This document shows, piece by piece, positions 12,875 through 22,643 of a stretch of 64,000 nt of DNA (positions within the stretch are counted from its first letter, which is position 1; each line of letters starts with the position of its first letter). Made by a program: the position numbers and the translations under genes. This DNA comes from Curvularia sp. ZM96. Taxonomy: Eukaryota > Ascomycota > Dothideomycetes > Pleosporales > Pleosporaceae. The notes under the pieces were generated by a model. The model ran no database searches and was not told the origin of the DNA. It was given only the letters and a program-made list of their open reading frames with translations. Location: NCBI GenBank assembly GCA_022457065.1, contig JAJGBQ010000007.1, forward strand, positions 2,506,501-2,570,500, written 5' to 3'.

Positions 12875-14042
12875 CTATACGTAACACCAACGCTGGCATG
12901 CTGAAGCTTCGATGTTCTTCCGTTTCGCCAAGGCTGTCGCAGCATCACGTCGTACAGCGCGAGACGCAATGCTCTCTGCCGCTACTGTACACGTCCTCGC
13001 CATGGCGCCTAGACTTGCAGCATCGCAGCACGACATGATCAGGGGCATGATCTCTAGTAAGTCCCTCAAAGCGATCGACATGGCCGCCGCAGCCGGCTGC
13101 AGCGACCGCACGATTCGCAACATCCGGTCAAATCTCCGCTGCTTCGGATCCTCTAAGGCACCCTTCAACGGGGGCGGGCGACGTCGACAGATAACACCAG
13201 TGATGCTAGATGCCTTGAGAGAGAGGCTGGTGGAGAAGCCGGGCATGTACTAGGACGAAATGGCCCTGTTCTTATACGATGAGTTTGAGATTCTAGTAAA
13301 TAACTCTGCTGTAAGCCGTGCCCTAGCATCGATAGGCTAGACGAAGAAAGCCACCCGTCAGATTGCCAAAGAGCGAAATGCTGATCTCCGGGACTACTAC
13401 CTCCATAACCTCTCTGCCTTCCAGTCCCACCACCTCGTCTACGTAGACGAGTCAGGGTGTGACAAACGTATCGGCTTCAGACTCACCGGCTGGTCGCCGC
13501 TCGGTGTTGCTCCGGTGCAGGTAGCGCAGTTCCACCGCAACCGTAGGTATCAGATCCTACCCGCGTACACTCAGGATGGTGTGCTCTTCCATCGCGTGTT
13601 CCAGAGATCGATAGACAGCGCCATCTTCGAAGACTTCATCGAACAGCTTCTCCACTATTGCGGGCGCTGGCCAGAACCCAAGTCAGTGTTAGTTATGGAC
13701 AATGCCTCGTTCCATCACAGCGAGGGGGTTAAAGAGCTATGTCTCCGTGCAGGCGTGAAGCTTGTGTTCTTGCCGCCCTACTCACCAGACCTCAATCCTA
13801 TCGAAGAGTTCTTCGGAGATTTGAAACGGTTTATTAGGCGGAACTGGGTGGAGTACGAAAGCAACCCTGCCCAGGACTTTGGGGCTTTTCTTGATTGGTG
13901 CATTAGCGTCGCGGGCAGCAGGGTGGACAATGCAAGAGCACACTTTCGACATGCAGGAGTCACTGTTGAGACAGGCCAAGAATGAAGTAGTTAATAAGTC
14001 TAGTAAACCTATAAGCGGGGCCCTATGCGCGGTGTAACTATA
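12875..14042 (+). mobile_element. Tc1/mariner-family DNA transposon, defective
   Basis: About 1.17 kb between the two receptor arms, holding a transposase frame broken by two stops. Possible short terminal inverted repeats: CTATACGTAACACC near 12875-12888 and its imperfect complement GGTGTAACTATA at 14031-14042, each next to TA, the expected target. The ends are weak and read by eye; the coding part is certain. Confidence 0.55.
13002..13985 (+). pseudogene. Tc1/mariner transposase (DDE superfamily), two stops
   Basis: One continuous reading frame of 328 codons from the Met at 13002 to the stop at 13985, interrupted by two TAG codons (near 13251 and 13338). The N-terminal part is a helix-turn-helix (AAAGCSDRTIRNIRSNLRCF), and the catalytic triad is visible: VYVDESG, VMDNASFHHS and PYSPDLNPIEEFF, with 34 residues between the second Asp and the Glu (DD34E). 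The second stop sits in IG*TKK, where relatives have Trp, so it is a TGG-to-TAG transition of the kind RIP makes. The rest of the frame is undamaged, so the inactivation appears recent. Family knowledge: the enzyme cuts and pastes the element at TA targets. This copy cannot move without help in trans. Confidence 0.85.
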
Positions 14043-14102
14043 AAATCTAACTACAATTAACGAGAACATTGTTCGAGTATCCATACCACAAGTCCCTCTA
14101 CG

Positions 14103-15494
14103 CTAGCTCTCCTGCTCTCTGTTGTGTGTCGACTTGTGGAGCTCTGCCCATCTTCCAATGTCGCTGACATATCGATGTGCCACGCCTCTCTTGACTCCAT
14201 TTTGGATGAAGAAGTCATAGTCCTGATCCCCGTGCAGCTGCTCCAAGTCGAGCATCTCTTGCAAGGTAATGTCACAAGCTTTCTGATACTCCATCTTCTG
14301 TGCCTCGTCGGCGACGTTGGACTGCTGCCATCGACTGTAGGCTATAACGGCTAGATCACGGGGACTAGGAATGGCCAGATCTACGCGTCTGGGAGCTCGC
14401 TCCTCAGAAGATAGTGCACTAGGGGTAGACATTGTAGAGGGAGACTGGCCAGGGTGCTGGGGCAGGACGTTTGTGATCGTAATCGGCGGGATGTTCGTTC
14501 TAGAAATACTCCCGCCTGCAGCTTGTCGATCGCGCCGCTGCTCTTCTTCGGCGTATAGCTGCTCACGGATGTCCTCGGGAACGTCATTGTGAGTATACAG
14601 AATATGGCCCTCCTCCACAAGTTGAATTAAAGCCTTTAGATGGTGCGTCTGCAGCTTGTAATGCTTCTTCCCAAGAGGATCACGCCAGCAATGCGGCCCG
14701 CGGTTGCATGGCGGCCTAGGACACCGCATCAAAGCGTACACTTCGCGCCACACGGAAACGTTTGCACCAGTCTCCTGCTCTGCATCGAGCTGGGAAGCTC
14801 GGTTAGCAAGCATATTCTGCGTAGCGGATGAGCCTCGCTTGTTGCCACGGTTTCTCGCGGCTGCTGGTGGTGCCAACTCTACATAGTTGAAGGACAGGTC
14901 TACTCGGAGCTTCTTACCAGAGCGGAGTAGCTCACCCCACCGCATGAGCTGTCTCTCTACTAGCGACCAGTCAATATCTATGTTATCGAACCTCTTGGTC
15001 AATTCACGCTCTGAACGGTCGTTCATAGACGTGACGACACTAGTGTTATCGCACTTTACATGTCTGCCGCGTGGCAGCTTTCTGCTCAGAAGCTTGTCCA
15101 CCTTAGCCCTGAGGCAGAAACGCCAGTATGTAGAAGGGGCTAGAACTACGTCTTGCTCTGTGTCCTTGGAAAGCGTTTTATTGTTTACAACCACTTTCCA
15201 CTCGATCGAGTAGCGCAGCCGACTTGGTATGTCCTCATCATAGCTATTACACTCGTCCCACTCGGCCAGCGGGAGGAAGCTGAGCTTGCCTACATCCGAT
15301 GTTGTCGCTTCCTGGCCGTCATCTACAGTACGATGACGCGTCGCGCGACCTGGCGCTACATAATCAGGCACGGAAGGGGTCTCCAGTGCCGCGATCCAGC
15401 GTGCCTCCACCAATTGTATGTCGCTTGGCGTATCGCACTGCTGGATTGCGTCGTATTCGGGGTCTGTTTGCGAGGAGAAGGAACTGGTCGCCAT
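14103..15494 (-). CDS. conserved fungal protein of unknown function, CPxPPCxxGPxCW motif
   Basis: Intronless frame of 463 residues. I recognise the overall type: a repeated fungal hypothetical family with a central motif MRCPRPPCNRGPHCWRD followed by GKKHYKLQTHHLKALI and VPEDIREQLYAEEEQRR. The Cys/His spacing could bind zinc, but this is not established. The N-terminal third is acidic and polar. The C-terminal part has a Ser/Pro/Thr-rich linker and a helical end. It lies in the spacer of the receptor duplication, facing away from the transposon's transposase, and is undamaged although its neighbours carry stops. It may be an accessory gene moved with repeats. No function is proposed. Confidence 0.75.
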   Translation of the reverse strand: MATSSFSSQTDPEYDAIQQCDTPSDIQLVEARWIAALETPSVPDYVAPGRATRHRTVDDGQEATTSDVGKLSFLPLAEWDECNSYDEDIPSRLRYSIEWKVVVNNKTLSKDTEQDVVLAPSTYWRFCLRAKVDKLLSRKLPRGRHVKCDNTSVVTSMNDRSERELTKRFDNIDIDWSLVERQLMRWGELLRSGKKLRVDLSFNYVELAPPAAARNRGNKRGSSATQNMLANRASQLDAEQETGANVSVWREVYALMRCPRPPCNRGPHCWRDPLGKKHYKLQTHHLKALIQLVEEGHILYTHNDVPEDIREQLYAEEEQRRDRQAAGGSISRTNIPPITITNVLPQHPGQSPSTMSTPSALSSEERAPRRVDLAIPSPRDLAVIAYSRWQQSNVADEAQKMEYQKACDITLQEMLDLEQLHGDQDYDFFIQNGVKRGVAHRYVSDIGRWAELHKSTHNREQES

Positions 15495-16114
15495 TGGGAG
15501 ACTGCTCGGGCTAGTATGCTACGGGGTTGTACCTGCGTCAATCGACTAGAGAGATACAGTTCAGATCATACTCAAATACAGTGCTTTCGCTAGGACTAGA
15601 CGTTGTACAGCGCTGTACAGTACGACAATGTGGTGCGTATAGCAAAGCTGGAGTATGAGCGCTAACTCTCCCAGAGCAGAGCGAGAGGGGAATCGCATGG
15701 AAACCACTCGTGACGAGCTAACCCGTGTTAACGTGGTCCACCAATGGCAGGACGCGAGTGGAGAGCTTTGCAGCAGCAGCATGACACACGCCCACGATAT
15801 ATGATCTCTCAGCATGGAGTTCGTAAGGAGATGTCGCGAGTTTTCAAGTGACTGTTTCTCTTCCAGCCGCAAGGTTGCAGCCTTGCTACAGCATGTACGA
15901 AGAACCGCGCTAGGAGCCTGCGTCGATCAAGTTGGCGTTATGCAAAGCGCTACGGGGCGGATTTTAGTCCAAACAGCCGTGCCACGATCGACGCAGAGCC
16001 CGGACGTGATCCTAGGACCCGAACACGTGGAGTGCATTAGCTCAAGACAACTCTAATGAGACGTTAATGGACAGCTCGGAGCCTAACGATAAGCGACAGA
16101 TGGCTACAGATGAC
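15495..16114. other. spacer between the unknown gene and right receptor arm
   Basis: Nothing recognised. It presumably contains promoters of the divergent genes on either side. Confidence 0.4.
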
Positions 16115-16137
16115 GGCAGGGAGGAGCAACAAGCGAC

Positions 16138-16338
16138 ATGCAGCCAGCAAACCCCGCGTCCGCCTGCCGTTCCGACTCATCCTCCAACTACGAATGCTGG
16201 CAGCTGCAGCAAACCAGAAGCCGCTCGTCACCTCAGCCGCACGCGATGCCTCAGCCGTACGCGATACCTCAGCTGCACGAGCTGGCGACAGAGATGCTGC
16301 GCCAGCGACACCTGCCCAAGGCGACCGCCAGCGTATAG
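16138..16338 (+). other. short frame upstream of right receptor, conserved between arms
   Basis: 66 codons, ending 86 bp before the receptor ATG. It shares its C-terminal about 35 residues and stop codon with the frame at 12463-12717. See that entry for alternatives. No domain is recognised. Confidence 0.3.
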
Positions 16339-16424
16339 AATAGACACCATGCCCCCGTCCCGCGACTCCATCGCAGTACTCCTCCGTCTCTCATCTACCT
16401 TCTGTCACTTGATGCGTACACACG

Positions 16425-19400
16425 ATGCCTGGCAGCGACCTGCGCCTGCTCGCCCTCGACGGCGGCGGCGTGCGCGGCCTGTCCGCCCTGATGATCCTCG
16501 AGCAGCTGATGCAGGCCGTCGACGCCGACGCGCCGCCGAAGCCGTGCGACTACTTTGACATGATCGGCGGGACGAGCACTGGCGGGTAGGTAGGCAACGA
16601 AGAGGCATGCCGCGAGCTATATTGATTTATTAGGTTGATCGCCGTGATGCTAGGCCGGCTTAGGATGAGCGTAGCCGATTGCATCACCGCGTACCTGTCG
16701 CTCTCCGACCGTGTGTTCCGCAAGACACGACACCGGGTGACGGTCAAGGGCCAGATACAGGGCCGGTTCGATGCAGAGGAGCTGGCGCGGGCGGTAAAGG
16801 AAGTGGTAAAGCAGCAAGGCCTGCAGGAAGACGCGCTGCTCAAGGACACGCCTGAAGCAGAGTGCAAAGTGTAGGCTAGGGTATACCTGTAACCAGGATG
16901 TAGGGCTAACCACTACAGCTTCGTGTGCGCTACGAGCAAGGAGACGAGCGAAACCATCTGCCTCACGAGCTACCGCACACCGCGTGGCGGCAACGATCTA
17001 CTGAACAGCGTGACCATATGGGAGGCCTGCCGAGCCACCTCGGCGGCCACCTCCTTCTTCGACTCGATTGCTATAGGCCGGTTTGGCGAGCAGTTTGTGG
17101 ACGGGGCGACGGGCGCAAACAACCCAGTGCGGGAGCTGTGGGACTAGGCGCAGCTGGCGTGGGGCCCGCAGCCGCTAGAGAGCAAGGTCAAGTGCGTGGT
17201 CTCGATCGGGACGGGGGTGCCGTCGCTGAAGGCGTTCAAGGACGATGTCTTGCATATTGGCGAGACGCTGGCTGCGATAGCCATGGAGACGGAACAGACG
17301 GCGGAGCGGTTCCGGCGCGAGCGGCCGCTGCTGGACAGCACGGGGCGGTACTACCGGTTTAACGTGGTGCGAGGGCTGGAAGACATCGGGCTAGAAGAGG
17401 CGGCAAAGGTCAAGGAGATGGCGGCAGCGACGCGGCGGTACATCGGTTCGCAGGAGGTACACCAGCAGATGCAGGCGTGCGCTGGTAGTATCGCCGGCCG
17501 AGAATGTTAGTGCGAGCGTTATCTTCGTTTGGGGCCAACTGCTAAAGTATCTATAGACTTTGGAGAATACAAGACCGACTTCAGCCTCGAGGGCGTGCCA
17601 AGAGCGCGTCAGTTCGTAGATAGGCCAGCAGAGATGGCGGAGCTCGAACGGGTGCTCTTACCGCGGCTAGGGCACAGCCAGCGCCAGAAGATACACGTGC
17701 TGCGTGGCCTCGGCGGGATAGGTAAGACGCAGCTAGCGGTCGAGTTTGCGCGGCGACATCACCGCCGGTTCAGCTCATTGTTCTGGCTAGACGGACGCAG
17801 CGAGGACATCCTCAAGCGCAGCATCGCGAGCTGCGCAAGCAGGATCCCGCAAGGCCAGATCCCTGAGACAAGCAGGGGGTATGCTGCAGACAGCAGTGCC
17901 GACATCGATGCGGTAGTGAAGGACGTTATGGCTTGGCTTGCACGGCCTGACAACACCGCCTGGCTGCTCATCTTCGACAACGTCGACCGAGAGTACACGG
18001 CGCAAGGGGGAGACCCTGATGCGTACGATGTGAGGCGGTATCTGTCGGGCGCAGACCACGGGTCGGTGCTGGTGACGACTCGGCTGGCACGGCTGGAGCA
18101 GCTGGGCGAGTCGCAGCAGCTAGGCAAGGTGTCTAGAGAGCAGGGACAGGCTATCTTGGAGAGCTGGTACAAGAACAAGCACGGTAAGCCAGGAGTGGCT
18201 GATATATAGCTGCAGTTCAACGAAGCTAATAGTACAACTATAGATACTGCCGAGGGTGAGCGGCTGCTAGCGCTGCTAGACGGCCTGCCCCTCGCCATTG
18301 CGCAGGCAGGCGCGTACCTGCAGGAGAGCGGAGTAGGACTAGCGACCTACCTAAGGTTCTACGAGCAGCAATGGAGTGAGCTGATGGAGTTAGATCACGT
18401 GGCTGACGCGCCGCTCCAGGACTACCCAGAGCGCAGCGTGTGGACGACGTGGGCCATCTCGTACCGGGCGATCCGCAACAAGCACGTAAACACAGCTAAC
18501 CTGCTACTCCTGTGGTCATTCCTAGACAACAAAGACTTGTGGCACGGCTTATTAGCTGCAGCATACAAGGAGTCTGCTATAGCTAATGTGATGCTGTTAG
18601 GGTGGATCGGGGACATTGCGAGCAGCGAGATCAAGTTTAGCAGAGCGATGCAACTACTGCGCAGCTACTCGCTAGTCGAAGTGGTGGCAGAGACGACTGA
18701 GACGACGAGCTATGCAACACATGCAGTGGTGCACCAGTGGGCGTATCACTCGCAAGGCAAGCGCTTCGCAGCAGATTTGAGTCGACTAGCGGTGGTTATT
18801 GTTGGATGGGCTGTGCCGGAGAGCTCTACTCGGGACTACGCTGCGCTGCAACGGCGACTTCTTCCACACGTGCAGGCGTGCTTTAGCCGAACAGTCAGGA
18901 GCGAGGCAGTTTGGAGTGGAAGAGCTGAAGGAGGTCGTGATGGAGACGTCAACGAGGGCGAAGAGCGAAAAACCATTCTCGATTCTATACATCTCCTAGG
19001 TCTTCTTTACGCAGACCAAGGCAAGCTGGGCGAGGCGGAGCAGATGTACCAGCGGGCGCTGAGAGGGAAGGAGGAGGCATTTGGGCCCAACCATGTGTTG
19101 ACACTAGGCACGGTCAACAACCTAGGCGCTCTCTACGCGGCCCAAGACAAGCTAGGCGAGGCGGAGCAGATGTACGAGCGGGCGCTGCGAGGGAGAGAGG
19201 AGGCACTCGGGCCCAACCACACGTTAACACTAGATACAGTCAACAACCTGGGCAACCTCTACAAGAACCAAGGCAAGCTAGGTGAGGCGGAGCAGATGTA
19301 CTTGCGGGCGCTACGAGGGTACGAGGAGGTACTCGGGCCTAGTCACACGTCGATACTACACACGGTCCACAACTTAGGCGCCCTCTACGCGGACCAAGGC

Positions 19401-20432
19401 AAGCTGGGCGAGGCGGAGCAGATGTACCAGCGGGCGCTGAGAGGGTACGAGGAGGCATTCGGGCCCAGCCACACGTCGACACTAGACACAGTCAACAACC
19501 TAGGCGCCCTCTGCTTCAACCAAGGCAAGCTAGGCGAGGCGGAGCGGATGTACTTGCGGGCGCTGCGAGGGATGGAGGAGGCACTTGGGTCCACCCACAC
19601 GTCAACACTAGGCACGGTCAACAACCTGGGCCTTCTCTACACGGACCAAGGCAAGCTAGGCGAGGCAGAGCAGATGTACTTGCGGGCGCTACGAGGGTAC
19701 GAGGAGGCACTCGGGCCCAGCCACACATCGACACTAGATACAGTCAACAACCTGGGCAACCTCTATGCAGACCAAGGCAAGCTGGGTGATGCGCAGCAGA
19801 TGTACTTGCGGGCGCTACGAGGGTACGAGGAGGTACTCGGGCCCAGCCATACGTCGACACTACAGACAGTTAATAACCTAAGCATCCTTTTCGCAGATCA
19901 AGGCAGGCTGGGTGAGGCGGAGCAGATGTACTTGCGGGCGCTGCGAGGGAAGGAGGAGGTACTTGGGCCCAACCACGTGTTGACACTAGGCACGGTCAAC
20001 AACTTAGGCGCTCTCTACGCGGGCCAAGGTAAGCTAGGCGAGGCGGAGCAGATGTACGAGCGGGCGCTGCGAGGGAGAGAGGAGGCACTCGGGCCCAACC
20101 ACACGTCGACACTAGATACAGTCAACAACCTGGGCGTTCTCTACGCGTACCAAGGCAAGCTGGGCGAGGCGGAGCAGTTGTACGAGCGGGCGTTGCGAGG
20201 GTATGAGGCACTCGGCAGTGTTCGCGTCCAGCAGTACATGCCAACACTCACTACCTTGGAGAACATGGGCGATCTCTTTGCAAAACAAGCAGAGACCACC
20301 AAAGCACATGCAATGTACGGTAGGGCACTCTCTGGGCTTAGCAGTGTGCTTGGTCAGTCAAACGAGAAGTGCATGGGATTAGTGGCGAAGATTGAAGCTT
20401 TGCCGCTTCCTGATCAAGAGAAGGAAGCGTAG
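16425..20432 (+). pseudogene. patatin/NB-ARC/TPR NOD-like receptor, right copy, one in-frame stop
   Basis: Spliced model: exons 16425-16585, 16634-16870, 16919-17505, 17557-18183 and 18244-20432. Introns are 48, 48, 51 and 60 bp, with GCTAAC, GCTAAA or GCTAAT branch points in introns 2-4. The total is 1267 codons. Patatin: DGGGVRG near residue 12, GTSTGG near 50, DGATGANNP near 195. NB-ARC: GLGGIGKTQ at 379-387, WLLIFDNVD, GSVLVTTR, LLDGLPLAIAQAGAYL. C-terminus: ten near-identical 42-residue TPR units (consensus LGxLYxxQGKLGEAEQMYxR) and one degenerate unit. The only defect is TAG at 17145-17147 (residue 209), where the left copy has CAG. The left copy's basic 35-residue tail is missing here because of a stop at 20430. 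Intron 4 contains a stop but is spliced in both copies. A patatin fragment and an NB-TPR fragment could still be made separately; this is speculation. Confidence 0.85.
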
Positions 20433-21085
20433 TCAAGGCTCCCACTAGTAGAAGAGGCGTCAGCACCATAACATGACAGGGGAAAGAAGAGCTTAAGATT
20501 GTCAATAGGGAAGCTTATTAAGAAGGCGTTTTAATCATGTTTGTTAGTTAGCTCTGTACATGCACGCTATACAATAAAGGAGTAATAAACCTAACTAGAC
20601 ATTATTAGATTCTACTGCAACGCTGCTTTCTTCCATGCCTAAGGGCTAATTACCTGTGCTCAGAAAACTGTACCGTACGCTGTAAGATGCTTACTAATAC
20701 TAATAAGTGACAAGCCTAGCGGTTTCTATAGACAAGGAGCGAGGGGTCGTGCTGACGAGAGCTAGAGCGAGTAAGGAAAAGCCTGGGCTAAGCGAGACAG
20801 GGGTAAGCGTGGGATGACAACAAAGCCGCGTGCGCAAAGCGGAAGCTGCAAGTGCATGAGAGTGTATGTTGCCCTAGCTGCCATCCAGTCTGTTGCTCAA
20901 GGCGGACTTCGGGAATCTGACCCCATTGAGCCTCATTTACAATGCACTGATTGGCAATGGTAACGCCATTCCGATAGGTTCTATCAAATTTGGGTGTCGA
21001 GCAGTTTCGTCGTTGTGGGTGTCACGGCATAGATTCCCTATGCACACTCTCAGTCTCATTGGCGGCAGGCCTCTTGGAAGGTCCT

Positions 21086-21350
21086 TGTAAACGTTGACTG
21101 TAGCAGCGAGCAATAACTCAGAGAAGTGTAAGATTGATTCATGCCTTTCTATGTCTATCCTTAGGTTCTTCTTATACAGGCCAGCAAAGGCGTACCGTGG
21201 GACCGCCTACTTAACGCTCTCGCAGCGCTGTGGTAGCGAAGGGTCTTCGCCAGGATCGTTGGGAGTCCATTCCAAGGTGCTCCTGGGCCCTGCGCGCCAG
21301 CGATTCTCCGAGTCGACGTCTCGACACTGTTGCGACGTCGCACCCTTACA
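21086..21350. mobile_element. solo LTR, 265 bp, with 5-bp target duplication
   Basis: Begins TGTAAACG and ends CCTTACA, so it has TG...CA ends and 5-bp terminal inverted repeats (TGTAA/TTACA). It is flanked by GTCCT on the left and GTCCC on the right, a target duplication with one C/T difference. A second copy lies at 54956-55209 in the same orientation; most differences between them are C/T or G/A, plus a 12-bp indel. No internal retrotransposon sequence is attached. Confidence 0.75.
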
Positions 21351-21786
21351 GTCCCTGGGGTAATTTGGAAGGCGTGGATCATGGGAGCCCGGCAAAAGCC
21401 ATAGTATCCGTGAAGTAACCAGGTTTCGGTGTATGACGTGGCCGCAATCATGATGTACTGATACCGGGCCATAGCCTTCTCACATACCCTATTAATAGCG
21501 GTACTTTTCCGATCAGAGAGCTTATTCCGTCCACCGCTGTCGATAGTACATGCTGCTTTTGAGAGTTGCGAGTCAGTCGACACAATGCCATGTCACTTTC
21601 CGTTTTCGTAATGAGGCTTTCACCCATGTTCACATACATCGGGCTCACCAGCAACTCGGTCACAGCCAGGGCAATGCATCTATCTCGTACGCTACCACCC
21701 TGGAATGGAACCCAAAGTCTACAAAATCGCAGCGAACGATGAGCCCGAACCACTGGCTAATGCATGATGAAAAGTCAAAACTGAAC
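21351..21786. other. intergenic, nothing recognised
   Basis: Short frames on both strands only. It lies between the solo LTR and the minisatellite. Confidence 0.4.
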
Positions 21787-22046
21787 ACTTTGGACTGGTA
21801 CAGGCGCCGTACTAGTACGACCGCCGTACTGGTACAAAAAGACACGTTTACGGACTGGTACGGGTGTCGTACTAGTACAAAAAGGCGCGCTTATGGACTG
21901 GTACGGGCGCCGTACTAGTACAACCGCCGTACTGGTATAAAAAGACACGTTTACGGACTGGTACGGGTGCCGTACTAGTACAAAAAGGCGCGCTTATGGA
22001 CTGGTACGGGCGCCGTACTAGTACGACCGCCGTACTGGTACAAAAG
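21787..22046. repeat. minisatellite, 103-bp period, GTACTAGTAC-rich
   Basis: About 2.5 units with a 103-bp period: GACACGTTTACGGACTGG recurs at 21841 and 21944, and AAAGGCGCGCTTATGGACTG at 21881 and 21984. Each unit holds sub-repeats of GGACTGGTACGGG(C/T)GCCGTACTAGTAC and CGCCGTACTGGTAC, so there are many short palindromes (GTACTAGTAC). Confidence 0.85.
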
Positions 22047-22643
22047 GCGTACAAAATAGCTTAGGCACTAACAAGAAGAAAACTCACACCACTGGGGATG
22101 TCAACAAGTGACAATGATGCATTCATGGTAACACGATCCACTCGTCTTCTGTAGCTCGACAAATCGTACAGGCCGAGTGAAGAATAGTCATGATGCCAAG
22201 CCACATGGCAAACACCACGTGGGCCGACCTGGATTCAGGCATCCCAAGTGGTGTATGTCATTCTAAGTGGAGATCGTGATGTCTTGCCCCACCTTCTATA
22301 TATAGTTAAGCGCCCACTGCCAGCATCATACAACTGATCTCATTGGTGGGCGATAAACCATACATGGGTAGGGCTCTAGCTTCTAAGTCAACACGAACTA
22401 GGTGTCGCTCCTTGCAAGTGTAAGGTTGTGTCACTCCAGCATCAATGAAACAGTAGAGCTCGGCCCTCAACTTGCCTTGTGCAAAGCCCCAACTACTAGA
22501 TATAACTGTGAACAATATATCGCTTATTTCTAAACTTCTTGTGTTCCTAAAAGCGACGCATTCAAAACCCAGCCTATCCGCCAAAGAAACACATTGTTAG
22601 ATCTTCCCTCCATTCTTGAACCCATTCATTTTCTTCATCAAAT
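22047..22643. other. promoter region of the lipoxygenase gene, otherwise nothing recognised
   Basis: No supported gene. TATATATAG lies at about 22300, some 340 bp before the lipoxygenase ATG, too far to call a TATA box with confidence. Confidence 0.35.

Larger units (their letters stand above)
16115..20868 (+). repeat. right arm of large inverted duplication carrying a receptor gene
   Basis: Complementary partner of 8439-12695. Exon and intron boundaries of the receptor correspond one to one. This arm is longer because its TPR array has ten regular units against six. Past the stop codon the 3' flank still matches until about 20868 and then ends abruptly. Confidence 0.85.

Noticed and set aside
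18184..18243. In-frame stop at 18207-18209 in the right receptor, seemingly a second nonsense mutation
   Set aside because: Both copies have stops here, in different codons, between a shared GTAAGC donor and a CTATAG/CTGTAG acceptor with GCTAAT/GCTAAC branch points. It is a 60-bp intron.
21787..22046. CRISPR-like array
   Set aside because: The units are contiguous 103-bp tandem repeats without unique spacers, in a eukaryotic genome.
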